From the NCBI GenBank assembly GCA_018340805.1, contig JACMZG010001913.1, positions 14,410,290 through 14,474,289 of the forward strand: a stretch of DNA of 64,000 nucleotides, written 5' to 3'. Below, one piece after another: positions 22,236-33,442 of the stretch. The notes under the pieces are model-generated. The model worked only from the letters and a program-made list of their open reading frames with translations. It was not told the DNA's origin and made no database searches. Within the stretch, counting starts at the first letter, position 1, and every line of letters begins with the position of its first letter. The stretch comes from Microvelia longipes. Its lineage: Eukaryota; Arthropoda; Insecta; Hemiptera; Veliidae. The position numbers and the translations under genes were made by a program.

Positions 22236-22890
22236 GTCATTTAAAGAAGCACCTTAATATCCAGCCAATATGCACATGATCCTAAATCACCTGCAGATGA
22301 TATTTATAAAATCCACACATACATCCTTTGTTTAAGTATTCGGAAGAAACTTTCTAAAAAAGTACCTATAAATCTATCCAATTTTCATATGATCCTAAAT
22401 CACCTGCAGATTATATTTATAAAATCCACACAAACATCCTTTGTTTAAGTATTCGGAAGAAACTTTCTAAAAAAGTACCTATAAATCTATCCAATTTTCA
22501 TATGATCCTAAATCAACTGCAGATGATATTTATAAAATCCACACATACATCCTTTGTTTAAGTATTCGGAAGAAACTTTCTAAAGAAGTACCTTTGAATC
22601 TATCCAATTTGCATATGATCCTAAATCACCTGCAGATGATATTTATAAAATCAACACATAGATCCTTTGTTTAAGTATTCAGAAGAAACTTTCTAAAGAA
22701 GTACCTTTGAATCTATCCAATTTGCATATGATCCTAAATCACCTGCAGATGATATTTATAAAATCAACACATACATCCTTTGTTTAAGTATTCAGAAGAA
22801 ACTTTCTAAAGAAGTTCCTTTGAATTTAGCCAATCTGCACATGATCCTAAATCACCTGCAGATGATTTTCTAGAATTCACACTAATCTTG
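22236..22890. repeat. 113-bp satellite, about 5.7 copies
   Basis: GATCCTAAATCACCTGCAGA starts at 22278, 22391, 22504, 22617, 22730 and 22843, an exact 113-base step each time. Units 2 and 3 share AAAAAAGTACCTATAAATC while 4 and 5 share AAAGAAGTACCTTTGAATC, showing pairwise homogenisation. The outer half units are more diverged. Confidence 0.97.
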
Positions 22891-23540
22891 ATTTATCTGC
22901 TGATTTTTAAACGTTTTTTTAACCTACAGGTCCTTAAACTTTTAACATGAAGGAATATTCTTCTTGTTTATTTTAAGATGACACGATTTAACATAAATTA
23001 AAGGAAGCAATGCTCGAACTCATTGGGTTTATATTATCACTTCAACTCAACACAATGTTGATTTTCCTTCTCTAGTAATTTTCCCTGCCGTAGTCAAGTA
23101 TTTCAGCAAACTGAAAAGCTTAATCTTAAAATTTTGTTATCATTCAATTAATTTAGGGTTTGATAAAAAGTAAAACCGTACGTTGAAATTGTTCTTATAT
23201 AATTTTAACACATTATACTTTAAATTTTATTTTAGGATAAAAGCTAACTTATTAATTTAAAAAAAAAAAATTAATTTTGTCTTAAAAATTTTCTTAAAGA
23301 TTTAATTTTTAATCTTAATTTTTTATTTTAATTAATTTAGAGTTGTTATTGTTAAGATCGTGTTAATCAGACAAATAAACTCAAAATGCACATGTCCATA
23401 ATGCAGGCATATTAGACAAACATGTTTACACCGACTTTATTGATTTTGAGCTAGTAGATTCTGAAACGGCGATATCCAATTAAAATTTAGGTACCACACA
23501 CGTTTTACTATAACAATTAAAAAAGTCTCGTCTTATGAAA
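22891..23540. other. AT-rich unique sequence, no gene seen
   Basis: A/T homopolymer-rich, no supported gene or repeat. Confidence 0.5.
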
Positions 23541-23549
23541 CAACAAAAA

Positions 23550-24375
23550 TCGAGTACGGGGTACCTAGGTACTTTTCCTCATCATATAAGATTTGCTACG
23601 CTTATCCTCCTTACTTCGGACTCGCTTCGCTCGTACTCAAAATGTACAAGTCATAAAAATTATACTGTAACTTATTTTTGGACTCGTCTCGCTCGTCCTC
23701 AGTAGTAAATACTTATTTTTCATTCCCAGCCGTCACCCATCCAGGTACTGACCGCGCTCAATGCTACTTAACTTTTATAATCCAAAAAAAATCATGGATA
23801 TACTTCTCGTATTGAAACAAAAATTCTTGTACTTATTTATTACATTAATTAGATTATTTTCCGATTTTTATAAAAAAACGTACACAAGTCATCTGATAAA
23901 ACAAGAGGCCTTTGGCATATTTGCCGTTCCGCAAAGATGCCAAACTTTGTGTTGAACTTGTACTTTGTCAGTTTGTCATAATAATGGTTGTGTAAGTGGC
24001 GTACTGCCACGATATAAGCGAATTTTCATCAATGAAACGTGATCTGATTACATTATGTCAATTAATGACATACCATTTTGTTTGAAATATATATGTCAAT
24101 CAATAAAACTGATTATAAAACAGAACTCCGTATTTTTTTAGAACAGTTTACAGTCGTATATTTGTTCTTCTCAGCTGTCACAGTCGTCACAAAATTTCAG
24201 CTGAATATAAAAATAATATGAAGATTTGTGATTTTTTAAAATGTTTGTGGGATAATTATTGTAGGCCACACATAACGGATAACATCAGATGACATCCCGG
24301 TTTCGGATTTTTTGCGAACACAATTATTTTCCTATATATACGGTATAAATGAGGAAAAGTAAAAATTATAATACT
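23550..24375 (-). mobile_element. 5S-type dispersed repeat with replaced middle
   Basis: The tail and 5S module are at 23550-23905. Plus-strand GTCACCCATCCAGGTACTGA then CCGCGCTCAATGCTACTTAA is the clearest 5S-rRNA match in this family. The front end is at 24265-24375 (GACATCCCGGTTTCGGATTT, ACGGTATAAATGAGGAAAAG). The roughly 360 bases between do not match other copies and begin with a nested hairpin at 23911-23944. Palindrome GGAC-TCGTCTCGCTC-GTCC lies at 23680-23698. Confidence 0.8.
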
Positions 24376-24985
24376 TCTCATCTCATTATTTCGTTACTGT
24401 GATCTTTCCTAATTTTTCTTTTGCATTTCTCTCTAAGGTATCTTAATGCCTTAAAAAATTTAATGTTGTACTAAAAATTTTATTTAATTTTTATGACCTA
24501 ATTTTTTTTTAACTTAACCCAAAGGAAACCCTTAAACTTAAATTTAAACCAAGGCACAATTAACCCTTTTTATTCGACTTTTTTGTTTGGGTTTTATCTG
24601 TCTCTTTTATCTTTAAAAAAAATGTAAAAGAAATTTTATACACGGTTTTCTGTTAAACTCTTTTAACTACCATGTTGCTTTTTACTTTTCCTCATTTATA
24701 CTGGGAGTATACAGAAAAAGCAAAAATGTGTGAGTATTTAAACATGGTAGCTCCCAAAGTGTTTATTCTAAAGACTTAAAACTTGGTGGGGCCAGAAATA
24801 TGCTTTTACGACGTCATTAACTGTCATTAATGATTTTGTATTAAGCAAATTTGGAAAAACTCAGAAAAATAATTGTCATATAAGATTAAACAATGTATCA
24901 ATCGTTTTATTTTATTGGCACTATTTGGTTTCAGTAAAGTTATTTATGCACCAAGGTGATATTATTTCCCTGCATTGTTAATTGG
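24376..24985. other. AT-rich sequence, no gene seen
   Basis: A short copy of the 5S-type repeat front end (TTTTTACTTTTCCTCATTTA then TACTGGGAGTATACAG) lies at 24668-24720. Nothing else recognised. Confidence 0.5.
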
Positions 24986-24989
24986 TTTC

Positions 24990-25370
24990 TAAAGCGTAAG
25001 CCGAGGGAACGAAAGTATTTAACTCCCTCGGCTTCGTCTCGGGAGTTATGACTATTAACTCCCGAAGCGAAGCCGAGGCAGGTAATTGCGGGGGGGGGGA
25101 TTGCATTTTACTTCCAAGGTGTATACAAGATTTTATCTCCAGACATTGATTTTGTGTTAATACATTTTGTTGTTTTTTATTCTATTTTTTGGGTCAGACC
25201 CCCTTATTAATTTTGGGGTAGATGCCCCCCCCCCCCCAAAAAAAAATTATTGCTCTAAACAACTTATTTTGACCTGAAATGGATTTTGAGCCAATAAAAA
25301 ATGTTTTTTGGTCGGGTCCCCCTTATAAATTTTGGGGGTGCTGCCCCCCCAAAAAATACATTCTATTTTT
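24990..25370 (+). repeat. Dispersed repeat B, copy 2
   Basis: Palindrome TAACTCCC-13-GGGAGTTA at 25020-25048, then TGACTATTAACTCCCGAAGC and a hybrid palindrome ending GCAGGTAATT, followed by the ~109-bp tandem body seen at 2519-2780 (GGTCGGGTCCCCCTTATAAA and CTGAAATGGATTTTGAGCC). Poly-C and poly-G runs (25091-25098, 25226-25239) have expanded in this copy. Confidence 0.75.
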
Positions 25371-26525
25371 ATAATAAATATTACATACTATTTACGGGAA
25401 AACATTAACTCTTTAGGATGTAATACAGTGTAGGTTAGACGGACTTTTTTTATGACCTATGACCTAGTCCTTGTTTTTATGACTATTTCTTTTTAAGCAA
25501 AATTTTTAGGCTCTAAAGTTTCTATTTCACAGTCTACTTATGATAATTGTTTTATGTTCTCCATTCTAACAATTATACTTAAGTTTAAATCTCATAAGTA
25601 ATAGTATCAAAGTATTCAGGTATTTCCAAAGCAATTCTAAGTAGTGTATAAATGAGAACTCTAGAACAGAGTAAAAAAACAGAAGCTAATAAAGACAGAG
25701 GCATCTAACAGAGTAAGATACCTTACCCCATACCGTCCTTTAACCCTTTAAACTACTTGACCTATCACTTAACTAACTGTGTAAACCTCCTACTTCAATT
25801 GTATATGTTACTCAATATCTCAAATAATATTAAATTTATATCATAATAGTATTTAAAACTAATAAACATTACTAATTTAAACACTTATTACATAATTGCT
25901 GTGTTCATTATTGAATTATTTTTAAACAACATTTTTAGAATGTTGACTGTTTGTCTTTTTGAATGTAAGGAAAATGATTTTGTTTAAACGCATCGATCTA
26001 TAGTACTTGAAAAGTTTCTCACCCAGGTATCTCTTAGCTAAGACAAATTTTCTAAAAAAAGCTCCCTCTTAAACTTAATTCAAGTAGTTACTCTAAAACT
26101 TGAGGTGGGTCAAGAGGACCTGAGGAAATGAAAACTTTAGAAAAAAGGATTTTAAGCCCGTGGAATGAAAATTTGGTATTTAAAATAGGACAAAAGAAGT
26201 TTCAAGCTTTCCCTATGAAACCTTTTTAAGTTAAGTTTTCTTTCTTTATTACTTAGAAAGAGTGTTTCTTTGTTCGAACTTTTTTTAAGAGTATTTTGAT
26301 TTAAATAACTTGCTTCCAAGAGCGTGCATAAAGATCTCTATATAAGCTGTGCTTTTGTAAGCTAAAAGGAAATGTTTCTATAAATTATATCTTTCTTTGT
26401 TAGTAATTTCAAGATATGAAAACGTTTGCTTTTGCTGTTAGTTTATACACTACACATGCTGAATTTTTAATAGCACTTAAATTATACTAAACCAAAAATA
26501 CTGGATATCTTAAGCACATGTGTTT
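25371..26525. other. AT-rich unique sequence, no gene seen
   Basis: Nothing recognised on either strand. Confidence 0.5.
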
Positions 26526-26527
26526 TG

Positions 26528-26605
26528 TACCAGAAGGTAGGATGAGCGTAACGAATCCAATGCGATGAGGAAAAGTTTTGAGGAGTACCGTACCTGATTT
26601 TTTTT
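26528..26605 (+). mobile_element. 5S-type repeat, tail fragment
   Basis: GGATGAGCGTAACGAATCC followed by GATGAGGAAAAGTTTTGAGG and GTACCGTACCTGATTTTTT. Confidence 0.7.
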
Positions 26606-27540
26606 TATTAAGTTTAGTTTAAAAAAATTCTTAAGAGATTTTCTTTAATGTGTCTTTCTAATTTATTTTATAACTTAACTTAACTTGGTCGTTAATGTTT
26701 TTTTTTTCTAGCAAAATTATAATTTTTTCATTGTGCTTGCCAAGAGTGTTGATACTGTGCCAGTATCAACTGGCAATGTAATACTCTCATTGCACTCTCT
26801 GCATTATCGTGTCTACTAATTTTTATTGTGTTGGCATTGTGGTGTTAAAAGTTTTTGTTTTAATAACGAGATGCATTTTTTTTAGAGAGAGAAAATTTTA
26901 TTCATTAATGATAACACCTATTTTATACAATAATGGATTTGCTGTTTCTACAAATAAGCTTAAAAAGGGCTTTACGTATCTTAAACCCTTAAAAACATCC
27001 CGAGATATGTATATTGTGTTCCTTTTAACAAGCAGAGTTAAAAGGGATTTAAAAGAAATTAGCAAAAAAAACTTTTTTAATCTAACATACACGAGACTTA
27101 TTAAAATGAACTAATTGCATATCAAATATCTGATAATCAAGTAACCATTAGGTACTTGAGTTTTTTCTTTAGACTCAAGCAAAGTTTTTGTTCCCATTAG
27201 AACAGAAATACACGAGTTTAACTGATTTGCTCACTATGACAAGCTTACTATTTGCTCTGCTCCCGGCGCTTTTACGGACCTAATCGCTGAAGCTGTCTCC
27301 CTTTAAATGTAGCATACATTTAGTATTATATGAGACCAATAAATGTCTAAAGTTGCTTCTCATTTTGAGGATTTGCTTAATTTTTATTGAATAAAATGTA
27401 TTTGTTTTGTTGAAAACCGTTAAAATAGAAAAAAACTAATTTAATTAAAAAATAATCAAATTAAGTTGAAACTTGCCTGAAGTATTCTCTTAATGTATTT
27501 CTTATATCCTACGTTTCATACGGCTAGAATATCTTCCGTT
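26606..27540. other. AT-rich sequence, no gene seen
   Basis: The 26809-27114 frame (101 codons) overlaps an antisense frame of similar size and has no recognisable domain. GTTGATACTGTGCCAGTATC at 26749-26768 is a short hairpin. Confidence 0.45.
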
Positions 27541-27544
27541 TGGT

Positions 27545-27740
27545 CAAATAACGAGTGTTAAGCAACATCGAGTAAGGTCAGCACTTGGATGGGGACTGCA
27601 AGAAATAATAAAACAAATGCTTTTAATAACTGAGAAGCAAACTGACGTGAGAAGCAAAATAAATTAGATAAGTTTTAAAGACGAGCGAATCAAGTTCAAA
27701 ATGGTAAAAGTTCCGCAATGCACCGCACCCGATTATTATA
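27545..27740 (+). mobile_element. 5S-type repeat with best-kept box A region
   Basis: GTTAAGCAACATCGAGTAAG then GTCAGCACTTGGATGGGG (27558-27596) matches the internal promoter region of eukaryotic 5S rRNA (GTTAAGCAACGTCGGGC...CTTGGATGGGTGACC). It is followed by a diverged body and tail ending GCACCGCACCCGATTATTAT. Only the module is conserved; the rest of the 5S gene is absent. Confidence 0.75.
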
Positions 27741-27754
27741 TATGTATTACTATT

Positions 27755-27900
27755 TATTGACTACTATATCATTGATGTCGAGCCATCAATGATGTCGAAT
27801 ATCGAATGATGCCACAGTTCCCAGATGTAGCATTGCCTTTTGCTTGTTACATTTTCTAGGTGTCTTTCGCACAATTATATTGTGTCAACTATTCATGTTT
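27755..27900 (+). repeat. Dispersed repeat D, copy 1
   Basis: ATCATTGATGTCGAGCCATC then AATGATGTCGAATATCG, CACAGTTCCCAGATGTAGCA and TTGCTTGTTACATTTTCTAG. The same series recurs at 48300-48460, and its first half is on the minus strand at 29823-29880. ATCATTGAT/ATCAATGAT form a short hairpin. Confidence 0.75.
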
Positions 27901-28260
27901 TGCAAAACTCGGTAGAATCAAATGATATATATTTTTCTGTATTAAATTTAAACTGACTTGGTGTTACAATACGTTACAAGCAATGCAAAAGCTGATAAGC
28001 AATAAGTTACAGAGATATTCAATGTGATACAATTTATAGCCAAGTTAATTATGATGTTGGAGAGAATACAGCTCACGCTTTAGATTTTCTTCATTCCTGC
28101 CTTTTCTTTATTTATTACATTATGGTAATATGAGTTCGTATGTTTAAAATGTAAATTTTCAATGTTAAATTTCTTATTAATATTTTAATTATTATTTATA
28201 TATTCTACATCTTCATCTAATGTAATTCGATCCAATTTTAATGGCAAATTTAACTAAATT

Positions 28261-28585
28261 GTAAAATGAGATTTTACTGCTACAGATATTAATTCATTGT
28301 CTCGCTTCGCTAGTTTATTGGCTCGCTTTGGAAATAATTAATTTCCAAAGCAGTAAAATCACTTAAATAAAAAATACGGGCCTTCGGCCCGTAGCCGCTA
28401 CGCGGTCTCGGCGCTTCGCGCCTCGTCCGCTCCGCGGCGTCGGCCCACCGGACCGCTTCGCGCCACATTGTTGTGTTATGTAATGTATGGTTTCATTATC
28501 GTTTTTGTTACATGGCATTTTGCCACGTATTTAGCGAATTTCATAGCCTCGTTTCACAGGCCGCTTCGCGGGCCTGAAAGGCTTT
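28261..28585. repeat. GC-rich nested hairpin cluster
   Basis: GATTTTACTGC (28270) pairs with GCAGTAAAATC (28350) around CTCGCTTCGCTAG and a perfect hairpin GCTTTGGAAAT-AATTA-ATTTCCAAAGC (28325-28351). Then TACGGGCC-TTC-GGCCCGTA (28375-28393), GGCGC-TTC-GCGCC (near 28410), and CAGGCC-GCTTCGCG-GGCCTG (28557-28576) inside a weaker AGCC/GGCT stem. About 90 bases (28376-28466) are strikingly GC- and CpG-rich for this AT-rich window. Confidence 0.8.
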
Positions 28586-29000
28586 GTCACAAATTTGATT
28601 TTATTAATCCTCTATTATTAATAGTAAGCAATGATATTACAGTTAACAAGCAATGTAAAAAAATAAGTATATTTAAATACATAACTAATACGTTTTTATA
28701 GAGGTATAAAGAATACAAGAAAGAAATCCACACGTTGCAACTGTTGGAGTAACCTTGTATAAAGGGTAAGAAAAGATTATAGTTTCATCTTTCATCAGTT
28801 TTAGTTATCGTCCACCGTACAAAGGGCATTAACTCTTAAATACATTTATGATTGTTTATGCAATTTAAAGAAAAATGTCAAACTTTTTTTTGTAAACAAA
28901 TTGTTTATTTATTCAAGATTATTTTGTTTATAATCTTTAGGGTTAAAAAAATATATTCATTATTTTTTAAAATAAAAATACCATTTTCGTCACTTAGGAT
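28586..29000. other. AT-rich sequence, no gene seen
   Basis: Nothing recognised. Confidence 0.5.
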
Positions 29001-29440
29001 TGTCCGATTGAGCTGAAACCGGTCGCAATCGTTTTAGAATGACTTCGACTATGTAAAGACTACCTCGAGGTTTTTCCTCTTTACAGGCCTGCTTAGCTCG
29101 GCTGGATCAGTGAAAGCCATTTTTGTCCTCTCTCTGGGACAGTAGGCTAACCAGGATGGAGCAAGAGGTAGAGGCCCCTCTTTTATACGATATCCCCACC
29201 CTCTAACACTACTGAACCCAACAGATATCGTACGAGTCTTTGACCTAGACGTATACATATATACAACATTATAATATATATATAGTATACTGTTTGCGCC
29301 ATTTGTGATGGTTTGATTGAGCTGAAATTGGTCTTAATCGATTCAGCTAGCCGTCTACCTAAATATGAAATACCTTGTTTTAAAGCCATTTCAAGTTTCA
29401 AAAAAAATTTTTTTCATGACGTCATAACTTTGGTTGATGA
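29001..29440. repeat. Two related modules flanking a low-GC spacer
   Basis: TTGTCCGATTGAGCTGAAAC at about 29007 and GGTTTGATTGAGCTGAAATT at about 29311 are followed by similar text (GGTCGCAATCG against GGTCTTAATCG), so a module is duplicated about 300 bases apart in the same orientation. TGACGTCATAA occurs twice at 29417-29450. No gene recognised. Confidence 0.5.
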
Positions 29441-29575
29441 CGTCATAATGTTTTTATAAACAATAGGCCTCGTAACCTCCACAACATCTCGCGATTTGCG
29501 AAGTTTCGTTTCAATTTGAGAACGCCTTCAAGAGTTATCGTTCGCCATAAGAAAGGGTAGAAACTCTTACATACA

Positions 29576-29590
29576 TAATATATATAATAC

Positions 29591-29636
<46 letters not shown>

Positions 29637-29660
29637 ATATATATATATATATATATATAA
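29576..29660. repeat. (TA)n microsatellite
   Basis: TA array with ATGTAT and AATATAATAT slips. Confidence 0.96.
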
Positions 29661-29822
29661 ACTTTTTTCGGACATATATTTTTGTCATCAGGGAGCCAAT
29701 AGGAACCGATTCCGCTCACTCCCACCCTCAACTTCCGCCATCCGAACAACCTCATAAACGTCATTTTCATAATGAAAATTCGCTAAAATCAATAAAAAAA
29801 ATGTTTCATTTAATCACTTCAC

Positions 29823-29880
29823 TTACAAACCGTAAGTTGGAACTGTTGCATCATACGATATTCGTCATCATTGATGGCTC
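29823..29880 (-). repeat. Dispersed repeat D, partial copy
   Basis: Minus strand reads GAGCCATCAATGATGACGAA then TATCGTATGATGCAACAG and TTCC, matching the start of repeat D at 27770. Confidence 0.7.
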
Positions 29881-30425
29881 TGTTTCGTAACGCCTAACTC
29901 ATCAGGGCGCCAACAAAGCTTGAACTCACTCTGACCTTCAAATACAATTTCGAATAATATAATATTATTCATGGCTACATGCCTCCTAAATTTCAAATTT
30001 CCGCGTATTATGATTTTTAGAAATGTTTGCTGAGTAAATATTGTGTAGGCAGCAATTAAGATACTGCGGTACAAGTTCGTATTGTTAATGACCCAGCTCA
30101 GGTCGGCTGCATTCTGGGAGCAGGTTTTGTATAGCTTATATCTGAGTTCTCTTAAAAATTGAGCGCCACCCCATTTATATGGTGAAGGCCACAAGCATAT
30201 ACTTGGCAAATTGTATGTTAAAAAATAACGGTACTGACAGAGTTTAATCTGGCCGGAAAAGGACGGAACTGGTAAATGGGGAACACCAGAGGATGTAAGA
30301 TAGACACACAAACAAATAATTATAGATGATAAAAAGTATATATTGGTCAAAAGATTCTCCTGTTTTGGCCCTGAAAAATAAAATAAAAACAAGACTGTTA
30401 AATGGTTAAGCACCAGTCCGACCAT
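29868..30425 (-). CDS. Unrecognised 185-codon frame, doubtful
   Basis: The longest frame in the window outside mobile-element genes. I recognise no domain. A good splice acceptor (TTTTATTTTATTTTTCAG on the minus strand, near 30375) lies inside it, after which the frame continues GPKQENLLTNIYFL. Against it being real: the last codons run into dispersed repeat D (29868-29880), composition is not clearly coding, and there is no neighbour to explain it. It may be an exon, a retroelement remnant or chance. Confidence 0.15.
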   Translation of the reverse strand: MVGLVLNHLTVLFLFYFSGPKQENLLTNIYFLSSIIICLCVYLTSSGVPHLPVPSFSGQIKLCQYRYFLTYNLPSICLWPSPYKWGGAQFLRELRYKLYKTCSQNAADLSWVINNTNLYRSILIAAYTIFTQQTFLKIIIRGNLKFRRHVAMNNIILFEIVFEGQSEFKLCWRPDELGVTKQSHQ

Positions 30426-30429
30426 TCAC

Positions 30430-31515
30430 TAAGCTGAGACGATATCTCATATAAGCACTGATCTTAAACAGATCAGTAAAGAGCTCAGATAGATCAGACT
30501 GATCCCAAGAACCATTAAGTTTATATAACATTTAATATTGAGCAAATGGTACCATTGGGGCCGTACAGTTTGTACCTACGGCAGTCCTCTGCCGTCCTAC
30601 ATGAACTCTGGCTCCGCGTACATAGATTTTGAGGCTCGTGAGTTTACTATCTTAATAGATATGATAAATAATAAAATAAGCATCGGATGAATCTTAAATT
30701 ATTGGAGTAGCTCGCTCCGAAATTTTAGGTGTGGTATGAGGAGGTTCGGTCAGAAAACGGGCGTAAATTCTGTCCGTTCTGAACCGTAAGGTAGGAGTAT
30801 ACCAAGGACAAGTAGAGTTATCTGCCAACCTGGTTGTGGTAGAAATACCCAAACATTAGACTAGGATGAAGCACCTAACATAGCCAGAGAGTGGACGCTA
30901 GTCACCAACCGATATCAACCTAAGTCACCAATCAATCACTCAGTTCGCAGGCACTTAAACACCAAAATTTTTGAATAAAACTACGACGAATCCAACTACT
31001 ATTGTTTAGATCAAGTTAATCCACCAGAAGAGTGATAAGAACAAAGTAATTAATAATTTTCAACACGAAACGTGTGGTTGCGACACGTTTCCAACTTACA
31101 ACAACAACAACCTGTTCAACCGAAACCTTCCTATACAACCAACGAAAGCCTAAACAAAATTTCCTATAAAATAAAGAAAGTAAAGACACCTCTAAACACT
31201 CAAACAACTTCTAAAAGAATCAGAAACTCCTAAAAGAAAATAAAATAAACGGATAAGAAAATAACATCTACCACACCGCTGTAAAGCGGTTAGGGACCAT
31301 CCATCAAAATACTTATCATAGACCTACAAATCTTCATACTTCTACCTAGAAATCTCCCCTTTCTACTATAACAATTCAAATATATACAAATCATCGAATA
31401 ACACCGTGATGGTGGAATTCATCTAAGTGTTAACACAATCATCATTCATGTTACAATTGGAGATAAATAACGTCATAAAAAATAATTTACGAATAGCACA
31501 ACTAATGCTGTAGAC
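30430..31515. other. Less AT-rich unique sequence, no gene assigned
   Basis: Base composition is more balanced than the surroundings at 30540-31000, and short GATC-rich inverted repeats occur at 30458-30510. I could not find a coherent frame or a repeat partner. Confidence 0.4.
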
Positions 31516-31519
31516 TGAT

Positions 31520-31712
31520 TTTTATATAAAGTTCAACTCACTAGCATAAACCCTAGAAGCTACGATAACTGACACACACACAGACAACTTTGAGAAAACA
31601 ACTCAGGAGGTCTTAAAACGGATAATTCCGGTGACATCACAGTTTTGCATTATTTTGTAATCACAATACTTTTCCAATATACTTACGGTATAAATAAGTT
31701 AAAGCAAAAACC
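31520..31712 (-). mobile_element. 5S-type repeat, front fragment
   Basis: Plus-strand reading GCACAACTAATGCTGTAGAC, then a CACACACACAGACAAC tract, CTCAGGAGGTCTTAAAACG, GATAATTCCGGTGACATCAC and TACGGTATAAATAAG. Confidence 0.8.
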
Positions 31713-32320
31713 GTAAATAGAATTTCTCTTATACATTTCGTATCATCTTACATGCGTAATTTTCTTATAAATTTTAAGAAAAAGAAAAAGCTTTTTTTTT
31801 TAAAAAGAGTATAATTAACTGATGCCTTTTACTTGATAGCCTACCTCGTCTTATCAAAGGAGCTCTTTCAGGTTTCCTAATTTTTTTTAGAAGAGTTTAA
31901 AGATAAAAAGAAATTAGAGGAAAAAATAAGAGCAAATTAAATATCTTTGATGAAATGTTGAAGATATTTATTTACTTCAAATGAACAGAGTTGTCTGATT
32001 ATGGGCTCTTGATTTTAAAAGGTAACGTCTCTTTGTGTTTTTAACTTTTGCTCTCTTTGTTAATTTTGCTTAAAGCTTTTAAATTTAAAGTAGAGATTTA
32101 CTCTGTTTTTTGGCATATTTGTTTTAAGTAAAGTCTTCCTTTAGTATATTTATTATTCTAACAACTTAATAATAATTATCTCATTGAATTTTTTTATTAT
32201 ATTTTATTTTAAATATAAATCATATTAAAATTGTAAATGAATGCTTTTATCAGACAAAGAAGAATGCTTTTATCTGTTGTTTTTAAAAACGTTTTTAGTA
32301 AGACATTAAAAGTACAATTT
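31713..32320. other. AT-rich sequence, no gene seen
   Basis: Nothing recognised. Confidence 0.5.
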
Positions 32321-32323
32321 TAA

Positions 32324-33075
32324 AAAATCAGGTTGGGGTACCTCAGAATTTTTCCTCATAACATCGGATTCTCTTAGCGCGTCCTCAGAATATACAATTC
32401 GAAAAACATATACTATGACATGTCTTTGGACTCGCTTTGCTCGTCATCAAATAGTAAATGCATCAGTCTTGATCACCCATACAGCACTGACCACGCTCTA
32501 TGCTGCTTAACTTTTATGATCCAACAAAAATAATGGATATACTTGTCATAGTGAAACGAAACTTAGTGTAATTATTTATGATGTAAAGGTATACTTTTGT
32601 ACCTAAGTTCAACTCAATTGCATTATTTGCCGATTTTTTATATTTTTTTTTTAAAAAAACGTACCCAAGTCATTTGATAAAAAATGAGCTAATGCTGATT
32701 ACAAAATGAAACTTAGCACATATGTTAGTCTTATACATGGTTGCATGCTTGCCAAATCTCAATCCGATTGCACAATTTTTCTGCTAAATTTTTGCTAAGT
32801 CATTATTGGGGGTTAATGACGTCACACAAAAAAATTCTGAATGCACAACTACAGCGGTAGACTGATATTTGTACAAAAATAAAACTCTCTATCATAAATA
32901 CACTGGGAGCCACTATGATAACAGATACACACACACACATACAGACTACTTTGTGGAAACCATTAAGGAGGCCTTAAAACATATGAAACTGATAATGCCA
33001 GTGACATGCCGGTTTCGCATTGTTTTGCAAACACAATTCTTTTCTTATATGCCTACGGTATAAATGAAAAATAAA
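32324..33075 (-). mobile_element. 5S-type dispersed repeat, full length
   Basis: Complete unit of about 750 bases: tail (GTTGGGGTACCTCAGAATTT), palindrome region, 5S-like module (GATCACCCATACAGCACTGA then CCACGCTCTATGCTGCTTAA), ATACTTGTCATAGTGAAACG, CACACACACACATACAGAC, GGCCTTAAAACATATGAAAC and the front end (GCCTACGGTATAAATGAAAA). Useful as a family reference. Confidence 0.9.
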
Positions 33076-33442
33076 AAGTTATATTTCAATTCAATTTAAT
33101 TTAGTGACTTTATTTATTATAATACGAAATAGTTTTTGGTCAACCAAAATAGTTTTTTGGTTTTTTAGACTTTATATGTGGACATTATTAGTATTTCAGC
33201 GCTCATTTATTTTAATACTGTTGGGCACTTAACTAACTATTGAATAATACAAGGCATGCCAATAAAATACTTAGTACAGGTAGTACAGGTAAAAACACTC
33301 CATTTCTTTTGTTCCCTAGATCTTAGAATTCTCCCATCATTCTAACTTTACCACCTACAAATAGCAATAATAAATTTAAGTTAGTTTATATGTACACTGA
33401 TGATATTTCTCGAGACGAATTTTAGATTTTATTTTAGAACTT

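Noticed and set aside
26809..27114. 101-codon plus-strand frame
   Set aside because: An antisense frame of 64 codons overlaps it, composition is that of AT-rich background, and no domain is seen.
30840..31010. Possible LTR retrotransposon primer-binding region on the minus strand (AAAAATTTTGGTGTTTAAG)
   Set aside because: No second LTR, no gag or pol frame, and no tRNA match that could be verified by eye.
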